Assembly: GCA_028278345.1 (NCBI GenBank)
Contig: JANQEL010000249.1
Span: 1 to 55,566, forward strand
Reading direction: 5' to 3'
Length of the DNA stretch: 55,566 bases
Origin: Myxococcota bacterium
GTDB taxonomy: Bacteria; Myxococcota_A; UBA9160; UBA4427
Within the stretch, counting starts at the first letter, position 1. Every line of letters starts with the position of its first letter. The position numbers and the translations under genes are program-made. Below are positions 17,052 through 24,626 of the stretch, piece after piece. The notes under the pieces were generated by a model. The model was given only the letters and a program-made list of their open reading frames with translations. It was not told where the DNA came from and did no database searches.

Positions 17052-17870
17052 ATGAACGAGACCCATCGACTCCGGGATCGCGTCGCGATCGTCACGGGAG
17101 CCGGGCAGGGCGTCGGCCTCGGCGTCGCCCGCGCCTTTGCGGCCGAGGGGGCGAGCGTGATCGTCGCGAATCGCTCCGCCGACAAGGGCGAGGCCTGTGT
17201 CGCGGGGATCGAGGGCGACTTCACTTCCAGCGGCGCCCGCGCGCACTACGTGAAGACCGACGTCGGACAGAAGGAGAGTGTGATCGCCATGGTGGAAGAG
17301 GCGGTCGCGATCTTCGGCGGCGTCGACATCCTCGTGAACAACGCGACGCCCACGGGCGGCACGGCGCGCCTCGAAGTCATGAGCGACGAGGCGATGCACG
17401 AACACATGGACGTGAACTACTTCGCGTCATTCTGGGCCATGCAGGCCTGCTTCCCCCACATGAAGCGCAAGGGTTGGGGGCGCATCATCAACATGGCGTC
17501 CCTGAACGGCATCAACGCGCATCGCTACTCCACGCCCTACAACGGGAGCAAGGAAGGGCTGCGCGCGCTGACGCGAACCGCGGCGGTCGAGTGGGGACGC
17601 CACGGCATCACGGCCAATGTCCTGTGTCCATTCGCCGCTGCGCCATCGTGGGAAGCGTTCAAGAAGTTCGATCCCAAGAGCGCCGCGACCATCGAACAGG
17701 GCAACCCGATCCCCCACGTCGGCGATTGCGAACACGAGATCGGACCCGTCGCGGTCTTCCTCGCGAGCGAAGACGCGAAGTTCGTCACGGGCAACACCAT
17801 CCACGTCGATGGTGGCGGCCACATCAACGGCGTCGCATGGCAACCCGAGTTGCCCGAGGTCGAGGTATGA
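17052..17870 (+). CDS. Short-chain dehydrogenase/reductase
   Basis: 272-residue classical SDR. TGAGQGVG 15-22, LVNNAT 94-99, catalytic Ser150, Tyr163 and Lys167 (YNGSK). The C-terminal GPVAVFLASEDAKFVTG matches the SDR at 15478-16278. The start ATG 17052 follows AGGGG at 17041-17045. First gene of the rightward arm of the TetR divergon, followed 43 bases later by the sulfotransferase. Both the SDR core and the unusual Cys-Glu-acidic-(D/E)-I-G stretch before the last strand are conserved with the other SDRs here, pointing to local duplication. Confidence 0.94.
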   Translation: MNETHRLRDRVAIVTGAGQGVGLGVARAFAAEGASVIVANRSADKGEACVAGIEGDFTSSGARAHYVKTDVGQKESVIAMVEEAVAIFGGVDILVNNATPTGGTARLEVMSDEAMHEHMDVNYFASFWAMQACFPHMKRKGWGRIINMASLNGINAHRYSTPYNGSKEGLRALTRTAAVEWGRHGITANVLCPFAAAPSWEAFKKFDPKSAATIEQGNPIPHVGDCEHEIGPVAVFLASEDAKFVTGNTIHVDGGGHINGVAWQPELPEVEV

Positions 17871-17913
17871 GCGCGCACGTCTAGCAGACGGCCGTCCAGT
17901 CAGGAGTCCCCCA

Positions 17914-19017
17914 ATGCCCTCCATGTCCCAATTCCTTCCGCGCCCCGCGGTCGTGCGCCTGCTCGCGCAGAACGAAGTCGACGCGAAGTACGAAAAGCGC
18001 GCGAAGGCGTGGAAGACCTTCAGCACGCTGATCGAGCCCCTGCGCTGGCTCGAGAACCTGATCTACGGCCGCAAGATCCGTCGCACGAAGCTGAATGGCG
18101 ACCCGGTCTTCCTGCTCGGTTTCGGACGCAGCGGTACCACGCACCTGCACAACCTCTTCTATCAGGATCCGCAGTTCGGCGTGGTCTCGAACTACCAGGC
18201 CAGCACGCATCCCATCTCGCTGATCGGTCGTGGCTGGCTCCAGCGGTTCTTCGCCAAGCAGATGCCGAAGAAGCGGCCGATGGACAACGTGCCCATCTCC
18301 CTCGACAGCCCCCAGGAGGAGGAGCTGGCGATGATCAACTGCACGGACGAGGCGCCGCTGCACTTCATGAACTTCCCGCGCCTGGTGCCACAGATCTACG
18401 ACCGCTACGTCTCGGAGCTCGGGCAGAACCAGCAGGATCTCGAGGCCTGGCAGCGCGCCTATATGGAGGTGCTGCAGAAGGCCACGTTGCTCTCGGGCGG
18501 CAAGCGGCTCGTACTCAAGACGCCGCCCAACACCGCGCGCATTCGCGTGTTGCTCGACATGTTCCCCGAGGCGCGCTTCGTCAACATCGTGCGCAACCCG
18601 TACCCCGTCTATCAGTCGATGCGGAACATGTATCGCAAGACGTTGCCTCCAGCGGTCCTGCAGGAGATCGATTGGGAGGTCATCGATGCGTGGATCGTGC
18701 ACGCGTACCAGGTGCAGATGCAGGCCTACCTCGACCAGCGACACCTGATCGCGCCCGAGCGCCTCGTCGAAATCCGCTTCGAGGATTTCGAGCTGCACCC
18801 GATCCCGATCCTCGAAGAGATCTACAAGACCCTCGAGCTCGGCGACTTCGAAGCCGCTCGGCCGCGCTTCCAGAGCTTCCTCGACGGTCTGGGGAGCTAC
18901 CAGAAGAACAAGTTCGAGTTCCCCGAAGACGTGGTGTCGACGGTGAACGAGAACTGGGACTTCGCCATCGAGGCCTTCGGATACGAACGCATCGAACCGG
19001 GCCAGTCCATCGATTGA
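17914..19017 (+). CDS. Sulfotransferase
   Basis: 367-residue PAPS-dependent sulfotransferase domain protein. The 5'-phosphosulfate loop is GFGRSGTT (69-76), after strand PVFLLGF. The 3'-phosphate site is in FVNIVRNPYPVYQSM, with Arg227 and Ser235 in the expected spacing. It would move a sulfuryl group from PAPS to a hydroxyl or amine acceptor (family knowledge); the acceptor is unknown. AGGAG at 17902-17906 supports ATG 17914 over the Met three codons later. No signal peptide is visible. Such genes often sit in lipid or xenobiotic clusters; here it lies between an SDR and an uncharacterised protein in the rightward operon. Confidence 0.93.
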   Translation: MPSMSQFLPRPAVVRLLAQNEVDAKYEKRAKAWKTFSTLIEPLRWLENLIYGRKIRRTKLNGDPVFLLGFGRSGTTHLHNLFYQDPQFGVVSNYQASTHPISLIGRGWLQRFFAKQMPKKRPMDNVPISLDSPQEEELAMINCTDEAPLHFMNFPRLVPQIYDRYVSELGQNQQDLEAWQRAYMEVLQKATLLSGGKRLVLKTPPNTARIRVLLDMFPEARFVNIVRNPYPVYQSMRNMYRKTLPPAVLQEIDWEVIDAWIVHAYQVQMQAYLDQRHLIAPERLVEIRFEDFELHPIPILEEIYKTLELGDFEAARPRFQSFLDGLGSYQKNKFEFPEDVVSTVNENWDFAIEAFGYERIEPGQSID

Positions 19018-19048
19018 GCCTTCGTCCAGGCGAACCCAAGGAGATCGC

Positions 19049-20551
19049 ATGACCCCCCACGAACGATTCGAAGAGCGCCTCCGCGAACTGATCAACGGCG
19101 AGCGCGAGGTGGAATGGGATTTCAACGAATTCGTCGGCCACGCCGACGTGGTGCGGCAACTGCTCGAAGTCGCGCCCGACGAGATTCGCGACGACCTCGA
19201 ATTCCTCCACAAGTTGATGGCCGACGCGCGCGACACCACGGGGCAGGCCGTGCTCGGCATCTTCCCGCGGCTGACCGACCCCGAGCTCGCCGGCGTCGAG
19301 GGGCGCATCTCCGACTACATCGCCGAGCATTGCGGGATCCGCTACGGAAAGCCCGAGTACGTGGTGGGGCGAACGATCGGCGAGTCGCGCTGCCCGGGTT
19401 GGCCGGGAGTGGGGACTCCGCTCACCAACAACCGCTTCCCCTATCTGATCGACACCTCGGCTTCGAACTACTTCAGCAATCGCTTCTGGCACGGCGACGG
19501 TGCGCCTCCGGGCTTCATCCCCGTGCCCGAAGGCGGTCGCGTCGTCTTCCACGGCGAGTATCCCCACTGCCGCTACTTTGCCTTTCATCCCTCGGACATG
19601 GACACGAACAACCTCGACACGATCGTCGATGTCGACATCGATCCGGACGAGGGCAGCGTAAACCCGTTCCGCGAAGCCGTGCCCGAAGGGAAGGGCCGGC
19701 GCTTCACCGCACAGCTGGTGTTCACCGAGAAGCCCGAAAACCCCGAGCCCAACACCTGCTACGCCGGAGTGAAGGTGAATGGCGGTCGCAACCCGGCGGT
19801 CTTCTGCATCTTCCGCACGACGGGATCCGACTTCGGGGCGATGCCGCCGAACATCGGCGGGGTGAACGTCCCCGCGATCACGGTCTACGACGCCCACGGC
19901 AACCAGACCCTCCACTACGAAGAGATGGAACCGCATCCGGAAGGCTCGGAGCCGCCGTACGAGACCACGCACTTCGCGCCGCTGCCGATCCCGGATCACC
20001 GCGGGCTCTGCTGGCCGGAGAAATACAGCACCAAGTCCAACTGGGGGCTCCCGTACGACATCCTCGCCAGCAAGGACATCCTCTATCTGGTGACGCCCTA
20101 CACGGATCGTCTGGGAGACGTGCACGTCACCAGGGGCAAGAAGTTCACCGCGCCGGATACCCCGCGCGAACCGATCCACACTCCAGGCAAGGACATTCGC
20201 GGCTTCACGGTGACGACCTACAACTTCTGGGCGGGCATCTGCGAGGACGCCGTGATCGACGCCGACATCCCGGTCGACGAGAACGGCTACTACACGATCG
20301 TGGTGTCCACGAAGGCCAACCGCCCGGCGAACGCCACCAGGGAGAACGGGGTCGCCTGGCTCGACTGGGGCGACTACCTCGACGGCCAGCTCACCTTCCG
20401 CATGCTCCTCGCACGCGAGGAGAACCTGACGAAGCTCAAGCGCGCGATCGACGAGGGCGAGGTCGACGAGGATATTGCGCCCTACGTGCCCCAATCGCGA
20501 CACTGCTCGAAGGAAGCGTTCGAAGAGAAGGGATGGAAGGCAGCCTTCTGA
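19049..20551 (+). CDS. Conserved-looking protein of unknown function, DUF1214-like at best
   Basis: 500-residue protein with strong ribosome site AAGGAG (19038-19043) before ATG 19049. The first 110 residues are helical and acidic. The remainder is strand-rich with many Gly/Pro/aromatic turns, for example FHGEYPHCRYFAFHPSDMD near 170-188 and NGYYTIVVSTKANRPAN near 410-427. The combination of a Y-P-x-x-R-Y-x-x-F strand with a late GYYTIVVS strand weakly recalls DUF1214/DUF1254 beta-sandwich proteins, but I would not assign it. No signal peptide. It is tightly placed: 31 bases after the sulfotransferase and one base (TGAGATG) before the enoyl-CoA hydratase-like gene, so it is part of that pathway. 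Confidence 0.85.
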   Translation: MTPHERFEERLRELINGEREVEWDFNEFVGHADVVRQLLEVAPDEIRDDLEFLHKLMADARDTTGQAVLGIFPRLTDPELAGVEGRISDYIAEHCGIRYGKPEYVVGRTIGESRCPGWPGVGTPLTNNRFPYLIDTSASNYFSNRFWHGDGAPPGFIPVPEGGRVVFHGEYPHCRYFAFHPSDMDTNNLDTIVDVDIDPDEGSVNPFREAVPEGKGRRFTAQLVFTEKPENPEPNTCYAGVKVNGGRNPAVFCIFRTTGSDFGAMPPNIGGVNVPAITVYDAHGNQTLHYEEMEPHPEGSEPPYETTHFAPLPIPDHRGLCWPEKYSTKSNWGLPYDILASKDILYLVTPYTDRLGDVHVTRGKKFTAPDTPREPIHTPGKDIRGFTVTTYNFWAGICEDAVIDADIPVDENGYYTIVVSTKANRPANATRENGVAWLDWGDYLDGQLTFRMLLAREENLTKLKRAIDEGEVDEDIAPYVPQSRHCSKEAFEEKGWKAAF

Positions 20552-20552
20552 G

Positions 20553-21344
20553 ATGAGTGAGCCCGTGATCCTGGTCGAGAAGAACGACGCCGTCGCCACC
20601 GTGACGCTGAACCGGCCCGAGCAGATGAACTCGCTGTCGTCGAAGCTTCGTCTGGCGATTGGCGAGACATTCGATGCATTGCAGGCCGATCCCGAGATCC
20701 GCGCCGTCGTATTGACGGGCGCGGGCCGCGCCTTCTGTGCCGGTATGGATCTCGCCGAGTTGTCCGGGAACGCCGACGGCACGTCGGGCTTCGAACTCGC
20801 CTCGGTGGGCCAGGACGAGATGGCCAACGGCATGGCGAACTTCGAGGGACCGATCATCGCCGCCGTGAACGGACACGCGGTGACCGGAGGCTTCGAGCTG
20901 GCGCTGGCCTGCGATCTGATCCTCGCGAGCGAGAAGGCGAAATTCGCCGACACCCACGCGCGGGTCGGGATCCTGCCCGGGTGGGGGCTCTCCCAGAAGC
21001 TTCCGCGCCTGATCGGGGTGGCCCGAGCGAAAGAGATCAGCCTCTCGGGCAACACCGTGACGGCCGATCTCGCCTATGAATGGGGCCTCGCGAATCGCGT
21101 GGTGAAACACGAAGAGCTGGTACCGACCGCACAGGCCCTCGCCACCGACATGGCTTCGTGCGTGCCCCACGTGATGATCGGCTACAAGAAGCTGATCGAC
21201 GAAGGCCTCGCGATGCCCCTTCCGGAGGCCCTGGTCTACGAGCGCCAGGCCGGCATCGAATCCTCGAAGCAGATCGCCACCAGCGAGATCGCCGAGCGTC
21301 GCGAGGGCGTGCAGTCGCGCGGTCGCGAGCAGAGCAAGAAGTAG
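20553..21344 (+). CDS. Enoyl-CoA hydratase/isomerase-family protein
   Basis: 263-residue crotonase-fold protein. Oxyanion-hole loops are RAFCAGMDL (59-67) and VNGHAVTGGFELAL, with Glu115 at the position of the first catalytic Glu. The second catalytic Glu of true hydratases appears replaced by His135 in FADTHARVG. The adjacent LPGWGLSQKLPR resembles mycobacterial EchA proteins with atypical active sites (family knowledge). Hydration activity is therefore uncertain; acyl-CoA binding, isomerisation or C-C cleavage are alternatives. The ATG at 20553 is one base after the preceding TGA, giving translational coupling. Last gene of the rightward operon. Confidence 0.92.
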   Translation: MSEPVILVEKNDAVATVTLNRPEQMNSLSSKLRLAIGETFDALQADPEIRAVVLTGAGRAFCAGMDLAELSGNADGTSGFELASVGQDEMANGMANFEGPIIAAVNGHAVTGGFELALACDLILASEKAKFADTHARVGILPGWGLSQKLPRLIGVARAKEISLSGNTVTADLAYEWGLANRVVKHEELVPTAQALATDMASCVPHVMIGYKKLIDEGLAMPLPEALVYERQAGIESSKQIATSEIAERREGVQSRGREQSKK

Positions 21345-21362
21345 CTCTGCACCGCCACCCGG

Positions 21363-21529
21363 CCAGCAGTCCGTTGAAGAGCCCTGACCGAGCCAGCCGT
21401 GGTCATCCGGCCCGAGTTCAAGGCGCGTGATCGCGGGCGTAGCCGTAGCTACGGCCGTGATCGCGCAACGCAGAGATCGGGTCGAAGGGCCGCGGATGGC
21501 GACCGAAGGGCTCTTCAACGGGCTGCTAG
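21363..21529. repeat. MITE-like palindromic element
   Basis: 167-base element bounded by imperfect 23-bp inverted repeats. The left end (21363-21385) begins CCAGCAGTCCGTTGAAGAG and the right end (21507-21529) is its reverse complement with two mismatches, ending GGGCTGCTAG. The interior is itself a near-palindrome centred on GCCGTAGCTACGGC, a perfect 14-bp palindrome. There is no coding capacity. The terminal motif AGCAG-C/T-CCGTTGAA is of the type seen at ends of small non-autonomous elements in many GC-rich genomes. The right end overlaps the stop codon of the minus-strand SDR. As folded RNA it could also terminate both convergent transcripts. Confidence 0.65.
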
Positions 21530-22293
21530 GGCATGTACGCCTGCCCGCCGTCCACCGCGATGCTCTGGCCGCTGATGTAGGACGCCGCCTTCGAGCAGAG
21601 GAAGGCCGCGACCTCGCCGATGTCCTCTTCACACTCCCCGATGCGACCAGCCGGGATCGTGGCGATGAACTCCGCGGCTTCCTCCGGGTTGTTCTCGGTC
21701 CACCAGATCAGGCCGGGGGATTTCGCGTGGGGCAGGATCACGTTGGTGCGAACGTTGTCGCCACCCCATTCGGAAGCGGCACCACGGCTGATCGCCCGGA
21801 TGGCTTCCTTGACCGCGGCGTACGCGCCGTAGTTCGTCGCATCCCAGCGGCGGGCCGCCGTGCTCGCGAGGTTGATGATCGAGCCGTCGCCTTTGAGGTG
21901 GGGATGGCAGAAGCGCATCATACGCAGGGTGGCCAGCGGGCCCGAGGTCCAACCGTCTTCCAACATGTCTTCGGGAATGTCGAGGAGAGGACCCAGGGGA
22001 ACCTGCTGCGCGTTGTTGACCAGCACGTTCAAGCCGCCGAATGCCGCGACCGCTTCTTCGACACAGCGCGCGAGGTCTTCGCCGACCTTTACATCTCCTT
22101 CGAGGGGAAGGGCGGTCCCGCCGCGCGCTTCGATTTCCTTCGCTGTGGTTTCGACCTTCGACTTCGTGCGGCCCATCACGGCTACGCGCGCACCGTGGCG
22201 CGCCAGTGAGAAGGCGATGCCCTGCCCGACGCCCTGGCCGGCACCGGTGACGATGGCGATGCGATCTTCGAGTCCGAAATGCGGTTCGCTCAT
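21526..22293 (-). CDS. Short-chain dehydrogenase/reductase
   Basis: 255-residue classical SDR. TGAGQGVG 16-23, LVNNAQ 91-96, catalytic Ser144, Tyr158 and Lys162 (YAAVK), and C-terminal YISGQSIAVDGGQAYM. The conserved Cys-Glu-Glu-Asp-Ile-Gly stretch links it to the SDRs at 15478 and 17052. The TAG stop lies inside the right inverted repeat of the palindromic element at 21363-21529, so the last residues (Pro and stop) are supplied by that element. ATG 22293 follows GAGGAGCC on the minus strand. Divergent from the selenoprotein gene with 91 bases between them. Confidence 0.93.
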   Translation of the reverse strand: MSEPHFGLEDRIAIVTGAGQGVGQGIAFSLARHGARVAVMGRTKSKVETTAKEIEARGGTALPLEGDVKVGEDLARCVEEAVAAFGGLNVLVNNAQQVPLGPLLDIPEDMLEDGWTSGPLATLRMMRFCHPHLKGDGSIINLASTAARRWDATNYGAYAAVKEAIRAISRGAASEWGGDNVRTNVILPHAKSPGLIWWTENNPEEAAEFIATIPAGRIGECEEDIGEVAAFLCSKAASYISGQSIAVDGGQAYMP

Positions 22294-22384
22294 GGGGGCT
22301 CCTCGTGCGGTGGAATACGCGCTGCGACGCTACAACCGCGATAGACTGAAGCGCAATCGAGCGAAGCGAAACGGGGAGAGAAGA

Positions 22385-23137
22385 ATGTCATCGATCGCCT
22401 GGGCCTACGTTGCGTTCGGTACGGCGTCCATCCTGGCGGCCACCTGGATGGGTTTGATCCAACGCGTGCAGGTCGGGCAGGGCAAGATACTGCTTCGCGT
22501 GCTGGCCGTATTGGCCCTGGTGACCTCGGTCGTTTCCCTGGGCGGGAGCCCGGGCACCCTGGGCGGCGTGCTGGCGAGCATCGCCCTCTTCGTGAGCGCC
22601 GCCTTCCTGGTTCTCGGCAGCCTGGCGGGACAATCGGATCAGGGACCGGCCTTCGGCGTGGGCGATGCGCTACCCGCCTTCGAGGCGAAGGATCACAACG
22701 ACGAGTGGTTTCGCTCGGAGGCCCTGCGCGGAAGGCCCATGCTGATCAAGTTCTTCCGCGGCCACTGGTGACCCTACTGTGTCGCCGAGTTGCGGCGATG
22801 GGAAGAACTGCGACCCGAACTCGACGCGCGATCGATCGAGATCGTCACTCTCTGCACCGATACACCGAAGCAGTTGCGTGAGGGCATGGGGAAGCACGGC
22901 GCGAAGGCCGTGATGCTCTCGGACCGCAAGCTCGAGGTGGCCCGCGCGTTCGGCGTCGACAATCGCAACACGGCGGTCCGCCCACCGGGGCTGGTCGGCC
23001 TTCCGATTCCGACGACGATCCTGACCGACGCCGAAGGCATCGTGCGCTGGATCGACCAGAGCGACGACTACATGGTGCGATCGGAGCCCGGGCGCGTGAT
23101 GGCCGCCCTCGAAACTGCGCTTCCTCGCACAGCTTGA
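22385..23137 (+). CDS. Membrane-anchored peroxiredoxin-like selenoprotein (UGA = Sec129)
   Basis: One 250-residue protein read through an in-frame TGA at 22769-22771. The ATG at 22385 has GGGGAGAG just upstream. Residues 5-24, 35-51 and 58-80 form three membrane helices. A thioredoxin-fold AhpC/TSA-Redoxin domain starts near 90 (GVGDALPAFEAKD). The active site reads FRGHW-U129-PY-C132, a UxxC redox pair in which the TGA sits exactly where cysteine homologues have Cys (RGxWCPYC, family knowledge). The same frame after the TGA gives the rest of the domain: VAELRRWEELRPEL, IVTLCTDTPKQLR, LPIPTTILTDAEGIVRW. A 17-base hairpin follows ten bases after the UGA. Likely role: reduction of peroxides or disulfides at the membrane. 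Conventional gene calling would truncate it at residue 128. Confidence 0.92.
22772..22802 (+). promoter_or_regulatory. Bacterial SECIS-like element
   Basis: Directly downstream of the Sec UGA. A perfect 6-bp stem, TCGCCG (22782-22787) with CGGCGA (22793-22798), closes a 5-base loop AGTTG containing the G-U expected at the tip of bacterial SECIS hairpins. The hairpin is 17 bases and starts 11 bases after the UGA; the E. coli fdhF minimal element is also a 17-base hairpin 11 bases downstream (established). CCC 22772-22774 can pair with GGG 22800-22802 as a lower stem. It lies within the coding frame, as SelB recognition in bacteria requires. Confidence 0.75.
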
Positions 23138-23314
23138 TGCGACGGGGCCGTTGAGGGGGCTCCCGTTGTAGCCTACGCGACAATTCGCCACGAGAACTTC
23201 GCGGGTCCGGGCGCGCACGCGTTGTCCGCGCGGGCGTTCCGTTGCAGAATGAGCGCCCCCTGGTTCGACGACAGGGCAACGCGCGAGCCCAATCGCGCAA
23301 CGGAGAACCATCCC

Positions 23315-24604
23315 ATGAGCGAAGTCGCGACCCTCACCATCGGCGACAAGACCGTCGAACTGCCCGTGGTCGAAGGCGTGAACGGCGAGAAGGGCCTCGA
23401 CGTGACGAAGCTACGGGGCCAGACCGGCGCGATCACCCTCGACCCCGGCTACTGGAACACGGGGTCCTGCGCGAGCGGTGTTACCCTGATCGACGGTGCC
23501 GACGGCCTGCTGAGCTACCGCGGGTTCCCGATCGAACAGCTCGCGGCCCAGAGCCACTTCCTCGAGGTCGCCTACCTGCTGATCAACGGCGAGCTCCCGA
23601 GCGCCACCGAGCTCGAGGCCTTCGACCAGTCGATCCGCTACCACACGCTGCTGCACGAGGACATGAAGGAGTTCTTCGGCGCCTTCCCGAAGGACGCCCA
23701 CCCGATGGCCGCGTGCTCGGCGGCCGCCGGGGCGCTTTCGACCTTCTACCCCGACTCCCTCGACCCGCGCGACGATGAGCAGGTCGAGATCTCGGTGCAT
23801 CGCCTGATCGCGAAGATGCCCACCATCGCGTCGTATGCCTGGAAGCACTCGATCGGGCAGCCCTTCATGTATCCCCGCGACGAGCTCTCGTACGTGGGCA
23901 ACTTCCTCCACATGATGTTCGCCACCCCGTGTGAAGACTTCGAACCCGACCCGGTGATCGAGAAGGCCATCGATCTGCTGATGATCCTGCAGGCCGATCA
24001 CGGGCAGAACTGCTCGACCAGCTGCGTGCGGCTGGTGGGCTCGTCGATGGTGAACCTCTTCGCCGCGATCTCGGCGGGCATCAACGCGCTATGGGGCCCG
24101 CAGCACAGCGGCGACAACCGCGCGGTGATCGAGATGCTGGCGATGATCCGCCAGGAGGGAATCAGTGGAAGGGCCTTCCTCGATCGCTTGAAGGATTCGG
24201 GCGACATCGACTCGCTCCAGGGCTTCGGTCACCGCATCTACGAGAACTTCGATCCCCGCGCTCGCGTGCTGAAGCCGATATACGGCGAGCTGATCGATCG
24301 CGTCGGCGTGAATACGAAGCTGCTCGAGATCGCAGCCGAGATCGAAGAGGGCGTCACCTCCGACCCGTACTTCGAAGAGAAGGGGCTCTTCCCCACCTAC
24401 GAGTTCTACTCGGCGGTGATGTTCAACGCCGTGGGCTTCCCCTCGGAGACCTTCACCGTGATCTCCGCGATGGCGCGTCTACCCGGCTGGATCGCCCATT
24501 GGAAGGAGCTCCACGCCGATCCGAGCTTCAAGATCGCGCGGCCGCGCCAGATCTACACTGGCGCGAACAAGACGAGCTACACGCCGGTAGGCAAGCGAGG
24601 CTGA
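23315..24604 (+). CDS. gltA: Citrate synthase
   Basis: 429-residue type-II-style citrate synthase condensing acetyl-CoA and oxaloacetate at entry to the TCA cycle. The N-terminal DPGYWNTGSCASGVTLIDG, then DGLLSYRGFPIEQLA, the active-site region ADHGQNCSTS, and GFGHRIYENFDPRA with its His and following Asp all match the family. The usual HEQN is HGQN here, a conservative oddity at the catalytic-His loop. Length is normal. ATG 23315 has GGAG at 23302-23305. It is followed 22 bases later by the convergent phosphatidyltransferase gene. The 177-base gap to the selenoprotein upstream suggests its own promoter. Confidence 0.97.
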   Translation: MSEVATLTIGDKTVELPVVEGVNGEKGLDVTKLRGQTGAITLDPGYWNTGSCASGVTLIDGADGLLSYRGFPIEQLAAQSHFLEVAYLLINGELPSATELEAFDQSIRYHTLLHEDMKEFFGAFPKDAHPMAACSAAAGALSTFYPDSLDPRDDEQVEISVHRLIAKMPTIASYAWKHSIGQPFMYPRDELSYVGNFLHMMFATPCEDFEPDPVIEKAIDLLMILQADHGQNCSTSCVRLVGSSMVNLFAAISAGINALWGPQHSGDNRAVIEMLAMIRQEGISGRAFLDRLKDSGDIDSLQGFGHRIYENFDPRARVLKPIYGELIDRVGVNTKLLEIAAEIEEGVTSDPYFEEKGLFPTYEFYSAVMFNAVGFPSETFTVISAMARLPGWIAHWKELHADPSFKIARPRQIYTGANKTSYTPVGKRG

Positions 24605-24626
24605 TCGCCCAACGGCGCTGCGGCGT

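Noticed and set aside
16937..17224. N-terminal extension of the TetR protein across the divergent promoter
   Set aside because: The translation is Pro/Ser/Arg-rich and overlaps the opposite SDR gene and the AT-rich promoter; the HTH fits a start at 16936.
22772..23137. Treating the Prx tail as a separate gene or the TGA as a nonsense mutation
   Set aside because: The two parts are in the same frame with no missing residues. The TGA falls exactly at the redox-active Cys position and a SECIS-like hairpin follows, so a selenocysteine codon explains it better than a pseudogene.
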